The notes under the pieces are model-generated. The model was not told the DNA's origin. It saw only the letters and a program-made list of their open reading frames with translations, and ran no database searches. From Prolixibacteraceae bacterium (GTDB taxonomy: Bacteria > Bacteroidota > Bacteroidia > Bacteroidales > Prolixibacteraceae): a stretch of DNA of 40,001 nt. The translations under genes were made by a program, and so were the position numbers. Position 1 is the stretch's first letter. Each line of letters begins with the position of its first letter. Positions 1 to 9,305 of the stretch are shown piece after piece. The stretch is taken from NCBI GenBank assembly GCA_016931385.1, contig JAFGEV010000232.1, forward strand, positions 1-40,001, written 5' to 3'.

Positions 1-3000
1 AATTTCCTGGCCGTAAAAATTGTATGCCTTCAGGTTTACATGGCAAGCTTTTGGGAGGAAGTAAGCGATTGTTGTTGAAGAGCTAAAGGGGTTTGGAAAG
101 TTCTGCATTAAAACAGCCTTTTCATTTTCATATAAACCCAGGCTGTAAATATCATTTGGGCTGTTTTCACATTTATTTATTGCCTCTTCTCCCATCCCTG
201 CCGGAGTATCAGTATATTTTGTGATAAAAAATTTATCCAGTAGCGCTCCATCCTCGCGGTAGCCTACCCAAAGCGTATGTTCGCCTTCCGACAGGTTGAA
301 AGATGTAAACTCGGCCCATTCCCATCCATTGTTTTTAAGGCCGTTATAATAGCTGAATGTGCCATTGTCCATTTTCAACCAGAATGAATCATCGTCGTAG
401 GTTGGGCAATTTACACGGCCAAAAATGGTATATCTGCCTGCTGTTGTTATTGTAAATTGAATTTTTATCAGCCCATCATCCGTCGATGGTGCATGGTTGG
501 TACTTTGTATCCCGGGTTTTACTGTTACATAATACCCGTTCGAAGTTGATGCATTTTCCCTTATATCCCAGTTGCCACCAACTTCGCCACACTCAGCTTC
601 TAACCAAATGGTGTTTTCTTCGAAGGTACTCTCAAAAACTGTAACCATGATAACATCTGAATCGGTTGCACCTTCATTGTCCGTTATGGTCAGGGTAATA
701 ATGTGATTACCTACGGGCAGGTCAATTGTAGGTTTTGGGCCTGATGCGATGACATTATTTTCTTTACTCCAGTCATAGGAAGCTATTGTCCCATCAGGGT
801 CGAGGCTACCTGCACTATTTACTGTTAAAGTTGCATTGCCATCGATATTGGCAATTATGGTTTTATCCGATCCGGCATAGGCAATTGGAGGTTGATTTCC
901 TGAATCGCAATTTGAAGCCGCTCCCCCTTTGTGCGAAGGAGTATCGCTTAAGCGGGTAAAAAGTATTTTATCTAATTGAATCTCCTCGTTAACAGGTAAA
1001 ATGGTAAGCATATGATCTCCTTCAGTCAAGGCAAAAGAATCAAGTTTCACCCATGTCCAGCTTACAAATGGCATTACATTGCTGCATACTTTGGAAGGTT
1101 CATTATCTATTTTCACCGAAAATATCTCTCCGCTTGCAGCAGACGCTTTTAAGCGCCCCCAAAGCAGGTATGGCCCGGTTTGTTCAATATTGAAATCAAA
1201 AGAAAGGTTTTTTTCAGGATCAGATGATATACTATCGGAACCGATTATTCCGGGTTGAACCATTACACAGCAACTATTAGAGGCATCACGATCGTAAATT
1301 TCTTCCCATTGTGAACCTACATTGCCACATTCCGCTTCCATCCATATTCCATCGGAATTGTTGTTAACGATTACTATATTATCGAAGTAAACAGAATATT
1401 TGCCTGAACTGTTTGCAATATATTCAATGGTGTTATCGCCCTTGTTGAGGTTAATTTTCTGGGTGTTGATTGCCCACTCGCCGATTGAGGGAGTTTTGGC
1501 AAACAGTGGTGAACTGTGCTTTTCTCCGTTTACATACAAATCAATGGAATTTACATCTCCACCAGCAACGGTGTACCTTGTTTGAAGTTCATAGGTTCCA
1601 TCATTCAATACCGAGATATGATCCCTTATGCCTGCATTTGAGCCGGTTCCAAAATTCAAGTATCCCTGACCGGTATAGTTTCGCACACTTTTACTGTAAC
1701 CGCTTTTTACAACTTCATTAATATTTTTGTATTCAAAGGTTTCTGCCTCATATTGTCTTGGGCCATCAATGGCCAGTGGGCTATCCGGAACTACAAGGTT
1801 TGCTGTTTGAAATTCTGTTAAACGATCAGTTGCATTTCCCGAACAATTTATCGTGATGTCAATCGGGCCATTGTGATCAATAGTCAATGAGAATATTCCA
1901 TCAACCCATTCTTTATGTACTTTGCTTTTGTAGACGCTCCCTCTGTCGTTTACTTCATATCCTGGTTCAGAAATACTGCCATAAATTTTAATTTCATCGG
2001 TTTTTAAAATGGGATTAAGTTCATTGTCGAAATTACTCAGGTAAATCGTAACGTAATCGGTATATTCCTTTAGAACACCTGCCGAATATTGTGAAAAAGA
2101 AATTTGTATACTGTCAGTTGTATTGTATTTGAATGGAATGGTGCCGGTGGCGGTTTGATCTTTCTTATAGGGATTATAGATTACCCAGCCGTTTTCATAA
2201 CGGCCAGCGTATATATCACCTGTATATTCTTCTTTAAAACGATTGTTGAATTCTTCGATCTTGCTGTTCGAGTTTGGCCAGCGTTTTGAAAAGTCTGATT
2301 TATTGACTTGTTCTTCAAATGTATTGGCCAAATCATCATTTAAATTGTATACGATAGGTATGGTAGGGTAACGTCCTGTTTTTTTGAAGAAGTTCTTATT
2401 TTCACCCCAGTTACCATCATTGTTCATTCGGTAAAGACCTTGGTACAATAAAACCGGGGAACTGTACTTATCATCGTTACTCCCTGAATTAACGTCATTA
2501 ATGATGACAAATTTTGTGCGATCGATAAGCTCTTTTCGGCTGGGAATACGTACAGTGCCATCCAGTATCTTACGGAAAAGGTCGACACTTACGTTATCGA
2601 ATTGAGGAAAGGTTTCCCACTGACGGGTATTGTAACCATCGGAAGTTGGGCTTTCAGAAACTTCCCTGAAACACTGAGTCCAGATCAGTTCAGGGCCATC
2701 GAAAACCGTCAGGCCGGTTAACATGGTATGCTCCAGGAAAGGTGCCCCGTAAGTAGCCATGGTAAAGTTTTCGTGAATTCTATTACCGTCTGTCCATCCG
2801 GTATCATCGTAGCGTATGCCATAATTCCCGCTAAAACCTGAAAGGTAAGCTCCAAGACACATGCTTTCCCTGTCGTACAGATAGGATTCCTGGGTGTGTT
2901 TGTCGAGCAGGATGTAGTTTTCAGGGTATAGCGAACAGGCAGCAGCAAATTCCGGGCTGCGTTTAAGCATCCCTATGGGGTTTACACCCGGGCCCCATTT

Positions 3001-3555
3001 ATTCCAGCAAATGCTTACTGCAAGGAAACCTCCATATTTATTGCTCAATTCCAAAAGGCTCGCCAGATGGGTCATCCGGTCTGACCACTCAGGCGAGAGT
3101 GGATCATTATCGCCATATCCCCAGAATTGCTCAGCATAATTAAAACCAACAAAGTTGGGATATTCTTTGTAGAATTCTTCAAAAATGGTCATATCATTGT
3201 CCGGGAAATGGCAATAGCCACCACTGGCCGGTTGTATCATTGCCCACATGCGGTTTTCAGCACACACTCTGAGCCACGACTTTGCTGTTTCATAACCATA
3301 TTCCACCACTTTGAAACGGCTTGATTCAGTATCATGGTTAATGGATAACGATATGTTCATCACAACATATGGACGTATATCTTTCGGAACCAGTTCAATG
3401 ATTTTCTGAGGATCGGGATAATTCCATGTATCGATATGGATAAGCCACATGGGTTGCTCCGGTGAAACAGGCCGCCGCATTGGTGAACCTGTTTGTGCAT
3501 TTATTTCAATTGCGATTATCAGCAATAATAAGGGTAAGGTCCAAAAAATTTTCAT
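1..3555 (-). CDS. GH98-family endo-glycosidase, multimodular, T9SS-secreted (3' partial)
   Basis: The frame is open from ATG at 3555 to the window edge, 1185 codons without a stop. A signal peptide covers residues 1-20 (ends INAQ). Residues about 25-590 look like the GH98 catalytic and C-terminal domains: RRPVSPEQPMWLIHIDTW, then RPYVVMNISLS, and an acidic active-site candidate at E142 in NYAEQFWGYGD. A CBM6/35-like module follows at about 600-735. Two related beta-sandwich modules, at about 737-880 and 980-1120, both start W(M/L)EAECG-VG. A PKD domain at about 885-970 (PPIAYAGSDKTI, SLDPDGTI) sits between them. The end, from about residue 1150 (LMQNFPNPFSSSTTIAYFLP), is a type IX secretion sorting domain of which perhaps 30 residues lie outside the window. 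GH98 contains blood-group endo-beta-galactosidases and endo-xylanases. The GH115 gene just upstream favours xylanase, but this is inference. The two genes are co-oriented 99 bp apart, probably one operon. Confidence 0.88.
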   Translation of the reverse strand, partial: MKIFWTLPLLLLIIAIEINAQTGSPMRRPVSPEQPMWLIHIDTWNYPDPQKIIELVPKDIRPYVVMNISLSINHDTESSRFKVVEYGYETAKSWLRVCAENRMWAMIQPASGGYCHFPDNDMTIFEEFYKEYPNFVGFNYAEQFWGYGDNDPLSPEWSDRMTHLASLLELSNKYGGFLAVSICWNKWGPGVNPIGMLKRSPEFAAACSLYPENYILLDKHTQESYLYDRESMCLGAYLSGFSGNYGIRYDDTGWTDGNRIHENFTMATYGAPFLEHTMLTGLTVFDGPELIWTQCFREVSESPTSDGYNTRQWETFPQFDNVSVDLFRKILDGTVRIPSRKELIDRTKFVIINDVNSGSNDDKYSSPVLLYQGLYRMNNDGNWGENKNFFKKTGRYPTIPIVYNLNDDLANTFEEQVNKSDFSKRWPNSNSKIEEFNNRFKEEYTGDIYAGRYENGWVIYNPYKKDQTATGTIPFKYNTTDSIQISFSQYSAGVLKEYTDYVTIYLSNFDNELNPILKTDEIKIYGSISEPGYEVNDRGSVYKSKVHKEWVDGIFSLTIDHNGPIDITINCSGNATDRLTEFQTANLVVPDSPLAIDGPRQYEAETFEYKNINEVVKSGYSKSVRNYTGQGYLNFGTGSNAGIRDHISVLNDGTYELQTRYTVAGGDVNSIDLYVNGEKHSSPLFAKTPSIGEWAINTQKINLNKGDNTIEYIANSSGKYSVYFDNIVIVNNNSDGIWMEAECGNVGSQWEEIYDRDASNSCCVMVQPGIIGSDSISSDPEKNLSFDFNIEQTGPYLLWGRLKASAASGEIFSVKIDNEPSKVCSNVMPFVSWTWVKLDSFALTEGDHMLTILPVNEEIQLDKILFTRLSDTPSHKGGAASNCDSGNQPPIAYAGSDKTIIANIDGNATLTVNSAGSLDPDGTIASYDWSKENNVIASGPKPTIDLPVGNHIITLTITDNEGATDSDVIMVTVFESTFEENTIWLEAECGEVGGNWDIRENASTSNGYYVTVKPGIQSTNHAPSTDDGLIKIQFTITTAGRYTIFGRVNCPTYDDDSFWLKMDNGTFSYYNGLKNNGWEWAEFTSFNLSEGEHTLWVGYREDGALLDKFFITKYTDTPAGMGEEAINKCENSPNDIYSLGLYENEKAVLMQNFPNPFSSSTTIAYFLPKACHVNLKAYNFYGQEI

Positions 3556-3654
3556 ATTCAAATTAATTCACTTTATGTTTTAACTTCTTCGCGACTCAAA
3601 TGAATCATCTATTCGCGTTACATTTTCTGTCTCAAATTCATTTGATATCAATAA

Positions 3655-6537
3655 TTAATAAATGACACTTTCAACCGGACCAAGGTAACTCGGCTTTAAC
3701 CCTCCAGCATCAATCACAAATTTCTGTATGACTATACCCGGGTCTATCATCCATATTTTCAATGTATGTTTACCTGGTTTTTCAACCTTGTGTTTTGATC
3801 TCCGGATTTTTATATGATCGCCAACCGATTTCGACCACCAGCCTGCATATTTCCAGTCGGGTACAATTTCTCCTTCGTTCATATTAACCATTTGTGGCTC
3901 TTCATCATCAATGGCAATCGCGAATTTTAATCCGCCTTGTTTTTTAAAATCCTGGGTAGGCGACATATATATGTACACGCTAAGGTTACCGGCATCGAAA
4001 ACAGAAAAATCATATTCCAACTTGGGCGCATTATCGCCAGGGGTTTGGGTATTGGCTGTAACCGGTTCAACAATGAGTGACGATTGTGTTCGTCCAAGGT
4101 TGGGAACAACAGTCCAGCGGGCATCTTTTGTGTCAACTTTACGGGAGTAACTTGCAGCTTCAATCGCGATTACATCTTCTTTTTCAACGAAGCCCGATAC
4201 TTCATGATGTTCATTCCGGATGGGAACAGAAACGGCATATTCATTGCCAGCGCCGGAAATCATGATCATACCTTTTGCTTCACCTATAGGCGCTTTATCC
4301 CAGTCGATGCTCACATATACCTTTTCGTTATATCGGGTAAGCCCTTCTTCTGACGACAATTTTATCCAATCGTTTTGCGCCTTGACAGAATAGTTTAATT
4401 CTTCCTGACCTTTGTTAATGATATCGATGTAGTAATCCTGGTTGTTAATGGGATTAAAAACCGGCATCTCAGTGCTGAATGCCCAGTCGGCTTCCACATC
4501 GAGCCATCCCCAGCTTGGCTTTTTCCCGTACTCAAGCAGATAACCAAGCCCGGCGGGTTTCTGAACCTGAACATACGAAACAGCAGGCATCATATTCAAT
4601 GGCGGATGGTTCCAGTATGTATAACCAATGTGCGTTTGGGACATCATATGGTTCCATTTTCCGTTTTCCTGTTCGTGGTATTCTTTGGTAAGCTCAGCGT
4701 CTTTTTCGAACAGCTCTTTCACTTTATCGGCATAATAGTTTGCCGAGGCAGCCCCCCGTTCGCCATAATATTTATTTTTGCCCGCAGCCACGTACATTTC
4801 ATTCAGGTTGGCACACATTGAAATGGGCGAATGGACCAACTGGTAAAAACATGATTGATGACTTTGGGGTAGTTGTTGGTATATTTTTTTGCTTTTTGCT
4901 TCTAGTTCCCTGTATTCGGCAACAATCCGGTCGGCTTCGCGATAATTTTCAATACTGTAGGTTTCGGGGCTTAGCATCTCGGGGGTTCGGCGGGCATTGT
5001 ATTTGGTGTATAGCGAAAGCAATTCAGCAATTTCTTCAGCATAAGCATTTCCAAATTGTTGTTTGGCCCATTTTATATAATAACCAGGTAAATCATTGGC
5101 CTGAATGGCATCAGGGTTCCATGCATAATCCATGAAGAAACTGATGGGCAGCTCCATAGGTTTAATATCGCCAACATTGGCTATCCAGATGTTTTTTACA
5201 CCATGTTCGTATGTCAGTTTCATTTGCTCCCAAACCCTTTCAATCTGGGTTGTATTCAGCCACCTGTATGAAATTGGCCCACCAACATAATCGAAATGAT
5301 AATACATTCCATACCCACCTGAATGATCAAGGTCTTCTTTTTTTGGAAGATAACGTATGTTGCCCCAGTTGTCGTCACTGAAAAGAACAGTGATATCATC
5401 GTCAACACGCATCCCCTTGTCGTAATAATCCTGTACTTCCTTGTATATGGCCCAAACCTGGGGTTTTTCCCGGGCTGGTTTTCCGGTTACATCTGCAATG
5501 ATTTCACGCTGGTCTTTGATAATGGTTTTTAACAAATCAACGGCAGTTTCTTCCGACATTCCTTCATCACCATCGCCACGCATGCCAATTGTAACGATGT
5601 TTTCATAATCTTTTACCCGTTCGAAGCCACCTCTCCAGAATTCCTGTAATTTTTCCTTATTGGTTTCATAATTCCATTCCCCTCCATTGTACATGTACCA
5701 CTCGTTATGCGCGCGCATAAAAGGTTCGTGGTGGCTGGTGCCAACAACAATGCCGTATTCATCGGCTGTTTTTGGATTCAACGGGTCATCAACATTGAAC
5801 ATGGTTGGCAGCCACATCGATGGCCATATGTAATTGGCTTTGTTCCTTAAAAGCAGTTCAAATATTTTTTCATAACATTTGTGATTGATTCCCCCGAATT
5901 TCTCAAAGGCCCAATTTCTGAATGCAGGCGATTCGTCGTTAATAAAAATTCCCCGGTATTTAACGGCCGGTTCACCATTGGTATATGTGCCAGGGATGAC
6001 GAACAGTTCATCCTTTTTTTGCACAGGTGCATCGGCCCACCAATACCAGGGCGAAACGCCAATCTTTTCTGAAATATCGTATATGCCGTATATTGTACCG
6101 CGTTTATCGCTGCCTGCTATAACCAATGCATTGTCGATACCCGGCATGGGTTTTTTTACTGTTTTAATGATGAACTTTTCCCATTTCCCTTCCAGTTCTT
6201 TTGGGTCGATCATTTTTTGGCTGATCAGTTTATCAATAAGCTCACTTTTCCCAATTGTTCCGGCAATTACAATGTTTTTGGAATTGGGGATATCATTTGA
6301 CAATTCGGGCCTTTCCCCTGTAACCCTGAAGATATCTTCCTGTAAATCGCCTAAGGCCCTTATTACACCTGTATAGTCGGTTGGGTTTATTACAAGGGGG
6401 GCAACTTCCCCTGATGCACATAAAGGAAAATATCCTTTCCTTTTTTCAACAGAAATATATGGATTGTTTTCGCTGATAGAAAATGCTGAAACAGCGCAAA
6501 ATGCCATAAAAAATGATATAGCCAGAAATATTTTCAT
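3655..6537 (-). CDS. GH115 xylan alpha-1,2-glucuronidase, secreted
   Basis: The protein resembles GH115 enzymes over its full length. These remove (4-O-methyl)glucuronic acid from xylan, including from internal residues. I chose the ATG at 6537 because it begins a clean signal peptide (MKIFLAISFFMAFCAVSAFS); an in-frame ATG at 6561 would add eight polar residues. Family landmarks are the N-terminal domain starting near YISVEKRKGYFPL, the barrel segments GTSHHEPFMRAHNEW and IGMRGDGDEGMSEE, LFSDDNWGNIR, and the C-terminal domain (about 800-960) with WTVVPNLGRTQSS and KFVIDAGGLKPSYLGP. The length, about 960 residues, is normal for the family. It lies upstream of the GH98 gene in the same orientation and probably acts with it on decorated xylan in the periplasm or at the surface. 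No SusC/SusD pair is visible in the window; one may lie beyond the left edge. Confidence 0.93.
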   Translation of the reverse strand: MKIFLAISFFMAFCAVSAFSISENNPYISVEKRKGYFPLCASGEVAPLVINPTDYTGVIRALGDLQEDIFRVTGERPELSNDIPNSKNIVIAGTIGKSELIDKLISQKMIDPKELEGKWEKFIIKTVKKPMPGIDNALVIAGSDKRGTIYGIYDISEKIGVSPWYWWADAPVQKKDELFVIPGTYTNGEPAVKYRGIFINDESPAFRNWAFEKFGGINHKCYEKIFELLLRNKANYIWPSMWLPTMFNVDDPLNPKTADEYGIVVGTSHHEPFMRAHNEWYMYNGGEWNYETNKEKLQEFWRGGFERVKDYENIVTIGMRGDGDEGMSEETAVDLLKTIIKDQREIIADVTGKPAREKPQVWAIYKEVQDYYDKGMRVDDDITVLFSDDNWGNIRYLPKKEDLDHSGGYGMYYHFDYVGGPISYRWLNTTQIERVWEQMKLTYEHGVKNIWIANVGDIKPMELPISFFMDYAWNPDAIQANDLPGYYIKWAKQQFGNAYAEEIAELLSLYTKYNARRTPEMLSPETYSIENYREADRIVAEYRELEAKSKKIYQQLPQSHQSCFYQLVHSPISMCANLNEMYVAAGKNKYYGERGAASANYYADKVKELFEKDAELTKEYHEQENGKWNHMMSQTHIGYTYWNHPPLNMMPAVSYVQVQKPAGLGYLLEYGKKPSWGWLDVEADWAFSTEMPVFNPINNQDYYIDIINKGQEELNYSVKAQNDWIKLSSEEGLTRYNEKVYVSIDWDKAPIGEAKGMIMISGAGNEYAVSVPIRNEHHEVSGFVEKEDVIAIEAASYSRKVDTKDARWTVVPNLGRTQSSLIVEPVTANTQTPGDNAPKLEYDFSVFDAGNLSVYIYMSPTQDFKKQGGLKFAIAIDDEEPQMVNMNEGEIVPDWKYAGWWSKSVGDHIKIRRSKHKVEKPGKHTLKIWMIDPGIVIQKFVIDAGGLKPSYLGPVESVIY

Positions 6538-6849
6538 ATGTTTAGAATTAAATTCAACCATAATATTGATGCTTCACATACTTCCACTATCCTGAGCTAT
6601 TGAAAATTTTCCCTCATGGATAATATCAAAATGGAACATCAATTTTTTATGCGTAAAATTAGGGCAAGCCCAAAAAGGAAGACTTCGATTATAGATTTAA
6701 TATTTTTGAAAATAGCTTTTTCGCAGCCTAATTGAATGTGAGTTGAATGAAAATATATTTTTAACTTTTACATGTAGGGGGATGAATCTTTTTCATTTCA
6801 TTCGATTCTTCCCCTGCATTCTAAAATCTGAAATCGTTACATTTGTTTC
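6538..6849. other. Divergent intergenic region between GH115 and dnaG
   Basis: AT-rich, about 310 bp, with no convincing ORF. It must hold the promoters of the leftward glycosidase operon and of rightward dnaG. No TAnnTTTG box was found for GH115. On the plus strand TACATTTG (6838-6845) fits the Bacteroidota -7 box but ends four bases before the dnaG ATG and has no clear -33 TTTG element. If used, it would give an almost leaderless dnaG mRNA. Confidence 0.5.
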
Positions 6850-8808
6850 ATGATTGACCAGGCAACAGTAGAACGGATCATCGACGCTGCCGATATCGTT
6901 GATGTGGTAGAGGAGTATGTATCGCTTAAACGCAGGGGGGTAAACTACCTGGGCCTTTGCCCTTTCCATAACGAAAAAACCCCTTCGTTTACCGTTTCGC
7001 CCGCAAAACAGATATACAAATGCTTTGGGTGCGGAAAGGGTGGAAGTTCCGTGAATTTCATTATGGAACACGAACACCTTTCGTATATTGAAGCTTTGAA
7101 ATACCTCGCAAAAAAATACCACATCGAGGTGGTTGAGGAAGAAGAAACCCCCGAGATGATCGCCCAGCGCAACCGCCACGAAAGCCTGATGATTGTAACG
7201 GCCTATGCCCAGCAGTTTTTTACGAACTACCTTATGAACGAACCCGAAGGCCGCAGCATCGGGCTAAGTTATTTCAGGGAGCGTGGGTTCAGGGATGATA
7301 CCATCAAAAAGTTTCAACTCGGTTTTTGCCCCGATGGAAAAGACATTTTTACCCAGGCTGCACAAAAGCAGGGTTACCGCATGGAGTTTCTTGAAGAAAC
7401 AGGCCTCACCATTAAACGCGACGATTGGGTACGCGACCGTTTTGCCGGAAGGGTAATTTTCCCGTTCACTAACCTTGCAGGCAGGGTAATTGCCTTTGGA
7501 GGCCGTATATTAAAATCGGATCCCAAGGCAGCCAAATACCTTAACTCGCCCGAGTCGGAAATTTACCATAAAAGCAAAACCCTTTACGGTATTGCTCAGG
7601 CTAAAAATGCCATTTCGCGCAACGACAAGTGCTACCTGGTTGAAGGCTACACCGATGTACTGTCGTTACACCAGGCCGGCATCGAGAATGTGGTAGCTTC
7701 ATCAGGCACCTCGCTTACCACTGAACAGATAAGGATGGTTAAACGGTTTACCCCGAACATTACCATCATTTACGATGGCGACCCGGCCGGGATTAAGGCA
7801 TCAATCAGGGGAATCGACATGGTGCTCGAAGAAGGGATAAACGTGAAAGTAGTGCCTTTGCCCGAGGGAGAAGATCCCGACTCCTTTGCCCGCTCGATGA
7901 ATGCATCTTCATTGCTCGAATATATCAACACCAACGAAACCGATTTTATCCGCTTCAAAACGCAACTTTTGCTAAAAGAAACCGAGAAAGACCCCGTTGC
8001 CAGGGCCCGGCTCATCAATGAAATTGTAAGGTCGATAGCCGTTATCCCCGACAACATCACCCGATCGGTGTATATCAGGGAATGCAGCCTTATGCTCGAA
8101 GTTTCGGAGGACCTGCTTTATGCCGAGGTAAGAAAAATTAAACACAAAGCCAACGAGGAGCTGATCATTAAGGAAAAAAGGGAATCGATCAGGGCAGCAA
8201 CAGCCTCGAAACAGCAACAGCCTGTTGAAACAAAACCCAAAGAAAATCCATGTGAAATTGAAGAAAAAGCTTTACTCCGGATTCTTATCCGGTACTTCAA
8301 TGAAGAGCTTTTCAAAGAATTAAAAGAAGAAACAAACCAGGAAGTATCGGTAAAAGTTGGCGAATATGTCATTGCTGAATTACAAAATGATAACCTTAGT
8401 TCGGTTGACCCAACCATACAACAAATATTCGATGACTTTTTCGATAATTACCAAAAGGAATATTTTAACCCCGAACGTTTCTTTATTCAGCATGAAAACC
8501 CGGAAGTGAGCAGCCTGGTTAGCGGATTGCTGGTTGATAAATATATCGAAAGCGTGATATGGAAAAAGAAAGGGGCATTTGTTGAAGATGAGAATGAGAT
8601 TCTTTACATCCTTGTCCCCCGACTGATCGAAGAATATAAATTGCGGCATGTGAAACTTCTTATTTCGGAAATGATGAAAAAAATTGGCGAGTTGCAATCC
8701 AGTGATAACCTTGAACAAATCCTTGAACTTCAGAATACCATTACCAACCTTAAAAAAGTAGAAAAAGACCTTTCGAAGAAACTTGGTAAAAGGGCTGTCA
8801 CATCGTAA
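6850..8808 (+). CDS. dnaG: DNA primase DnaG
   Basis: Synthesises RNA primers at the replication fork. The N-terminal zinc-binding domain has C37/H40 (GLCPFHNEKTPSF) and C58/C61 (YKCFGCGKGG). The catalytic core follows, with the TOPRIM motif at about E265 (CYLVEGYTDV), SSGTSLT and the metal-binding IIYDGDPAG. The C-terminal third, which should bind the helicase, is Lys/Glu-rich and less conserved. At 652 residues it is within the usual range for Bacteroidota. The start MIDQATVERI matches the family start. It is followed after only 11 bp by the PPOX-family gene, so the three rightward genes 6850-10357 may be one transcript. Confidence 0.97.
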   Translation: MIDQATVERIIDAADIVDVVEEYVSLKRRGVNYLGLCPFHNEKTPSFTVSPAKQIYKCFGCGKGGSSVNFIMEHEHLSYIEALKYLAKKYHIEVVEEEETPEMIAQRNRHESLMIVTAYAQQFFTNYLMNEPEGRSIGLSYFRERGFRDDTIKKFQLGFCPDGKDIFTQAAQKQGYRMEFLEETGLTIKRDDWVRDRFAGRVIFPFTNLAGRVIAFGGRILKSDPKAAKYLNSPESEIYHKSKTLYGIAQAKNAISRNDKCYLVEGYTDVLSLHQAGIENVVASSGTSLTTEQIRMVKRFTPNITIIYDGDPAGIKASIRGIDMVLEEGINVKVVPLPEGEDPDSFARSMNASSLLEYINTNETDFIRFKTQLLLKETEKDPVARARLINEIVRSIAVIPDNITRSVYIRECSLMLEVSEDLLYAEVRKIKHKANEELIIKEKRESIRAATASKQQQPVETKPKENPCEIEEKALLRILIRYFNEELFKELKEETNQEVSVKVGEYVIAELQNDNLSSVDPTIQQIFDDFFDNYQKEYFNPERFFIQHENPEVSSLVSGLLVDKYIESVIWKKKGAFVEDENEILYILVPRLIEEYKLRHVKLLISEMMKKIGELQSSDNLEQILELQNTITNLKKVEKDLSKKLGKRAVTS

Positions 8809-8819
8809 ATGAAAAAGAT

Positions 8820-9305
8820 ATGAGGACACTTGAGATTAAAAACCATGAAGAAATTGGCGAAATAATCAGGAGTTGCCGAACCTGTTACCTGGGGTTATGC
8901 GATTTGAGCAATCAACCTTATGTTATCCCAATGAATTTTGGGTACGATGGCAAAGCTTTATACCTGCATTCAGGTCAAAGCGGGCGAAAATGGGACATCA
9001 TGAAATCGAACCCGAAAGCCTGCATAACATTTTGCCTGGGGGAAGAACTTGCCTGGCAAAACGAAACGGTTGCATGCAGTTATCGGATTAAATCGAAAAC
9101 GGTTATTGCCGAAGGAACTATTGAATTCATTGATAATGATGAAGAGAAAATAATAGCGCTTGATATAATTACAGCCCAGTACAGCAAGCTGAAATTTAAA
9201 TACAGCGCCCCGGCGATCAAAAATGTTGGCGTTTATAAATTAAATATTGAAAAAATTGAAGCCCGTGAATTTGGAGCTAAAGCTGTAACGCCGTGGAACA
9301 GTTAA
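8820..9305 (+). CDS. Pyridoxamine 5'-phosphate oxidase-family flavin-binding protein
   Basis: A 161-residue split-barrel protein of the Pyridox_ox_2/NimA-like group, which binds FMN or a related flavin; the substrate is unknown. Visible features are the first strands (YLGLCDLSNQPYVIPMNFGY), the LYLHSGQSGRKWDIMKSNPK segment that resembles the flavin-phosphate binding part of the family, and VACSYRIKSKTVIAEGTIEF in the barrel. It is not the biosynthetic PdxH. It begins 11 bp after dnaG, and its last 13 bases overlap the next gene, indicating translational coupling. Some relatives reduce 5-nitroimidazoles; nothing here proves that activity. Confidence 0.85.
   Translation: MRTLEIKNHEEIGEIIRSCRTCYLGLCDLSNQPYVIPMNFGYDGKALYLHSGQSGRKWDIMKSNPKACITFCLGEELAWQNETVACSYRIKSKTVIAEGTIEFIDNDEEKIIALDIITAQYSKLKFKYSAPAIKNVGVYKLNIEKIEAREFGAKAVTPWNS

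Noticed and set aside
5885-6376. 163-residue open frame on the plus strand inside GH115
   Set aside because: It is fully antisense to a well-conserved enzyme gene, with no family resemblance and no ribosome-binding site.
8380-8829. 149-residue minus-strand frame across the end of dnaG
   Set aside because: Lies opposite the dnaG C-terminal domain; composition reflects the Lys/Glu-rich sense strand.
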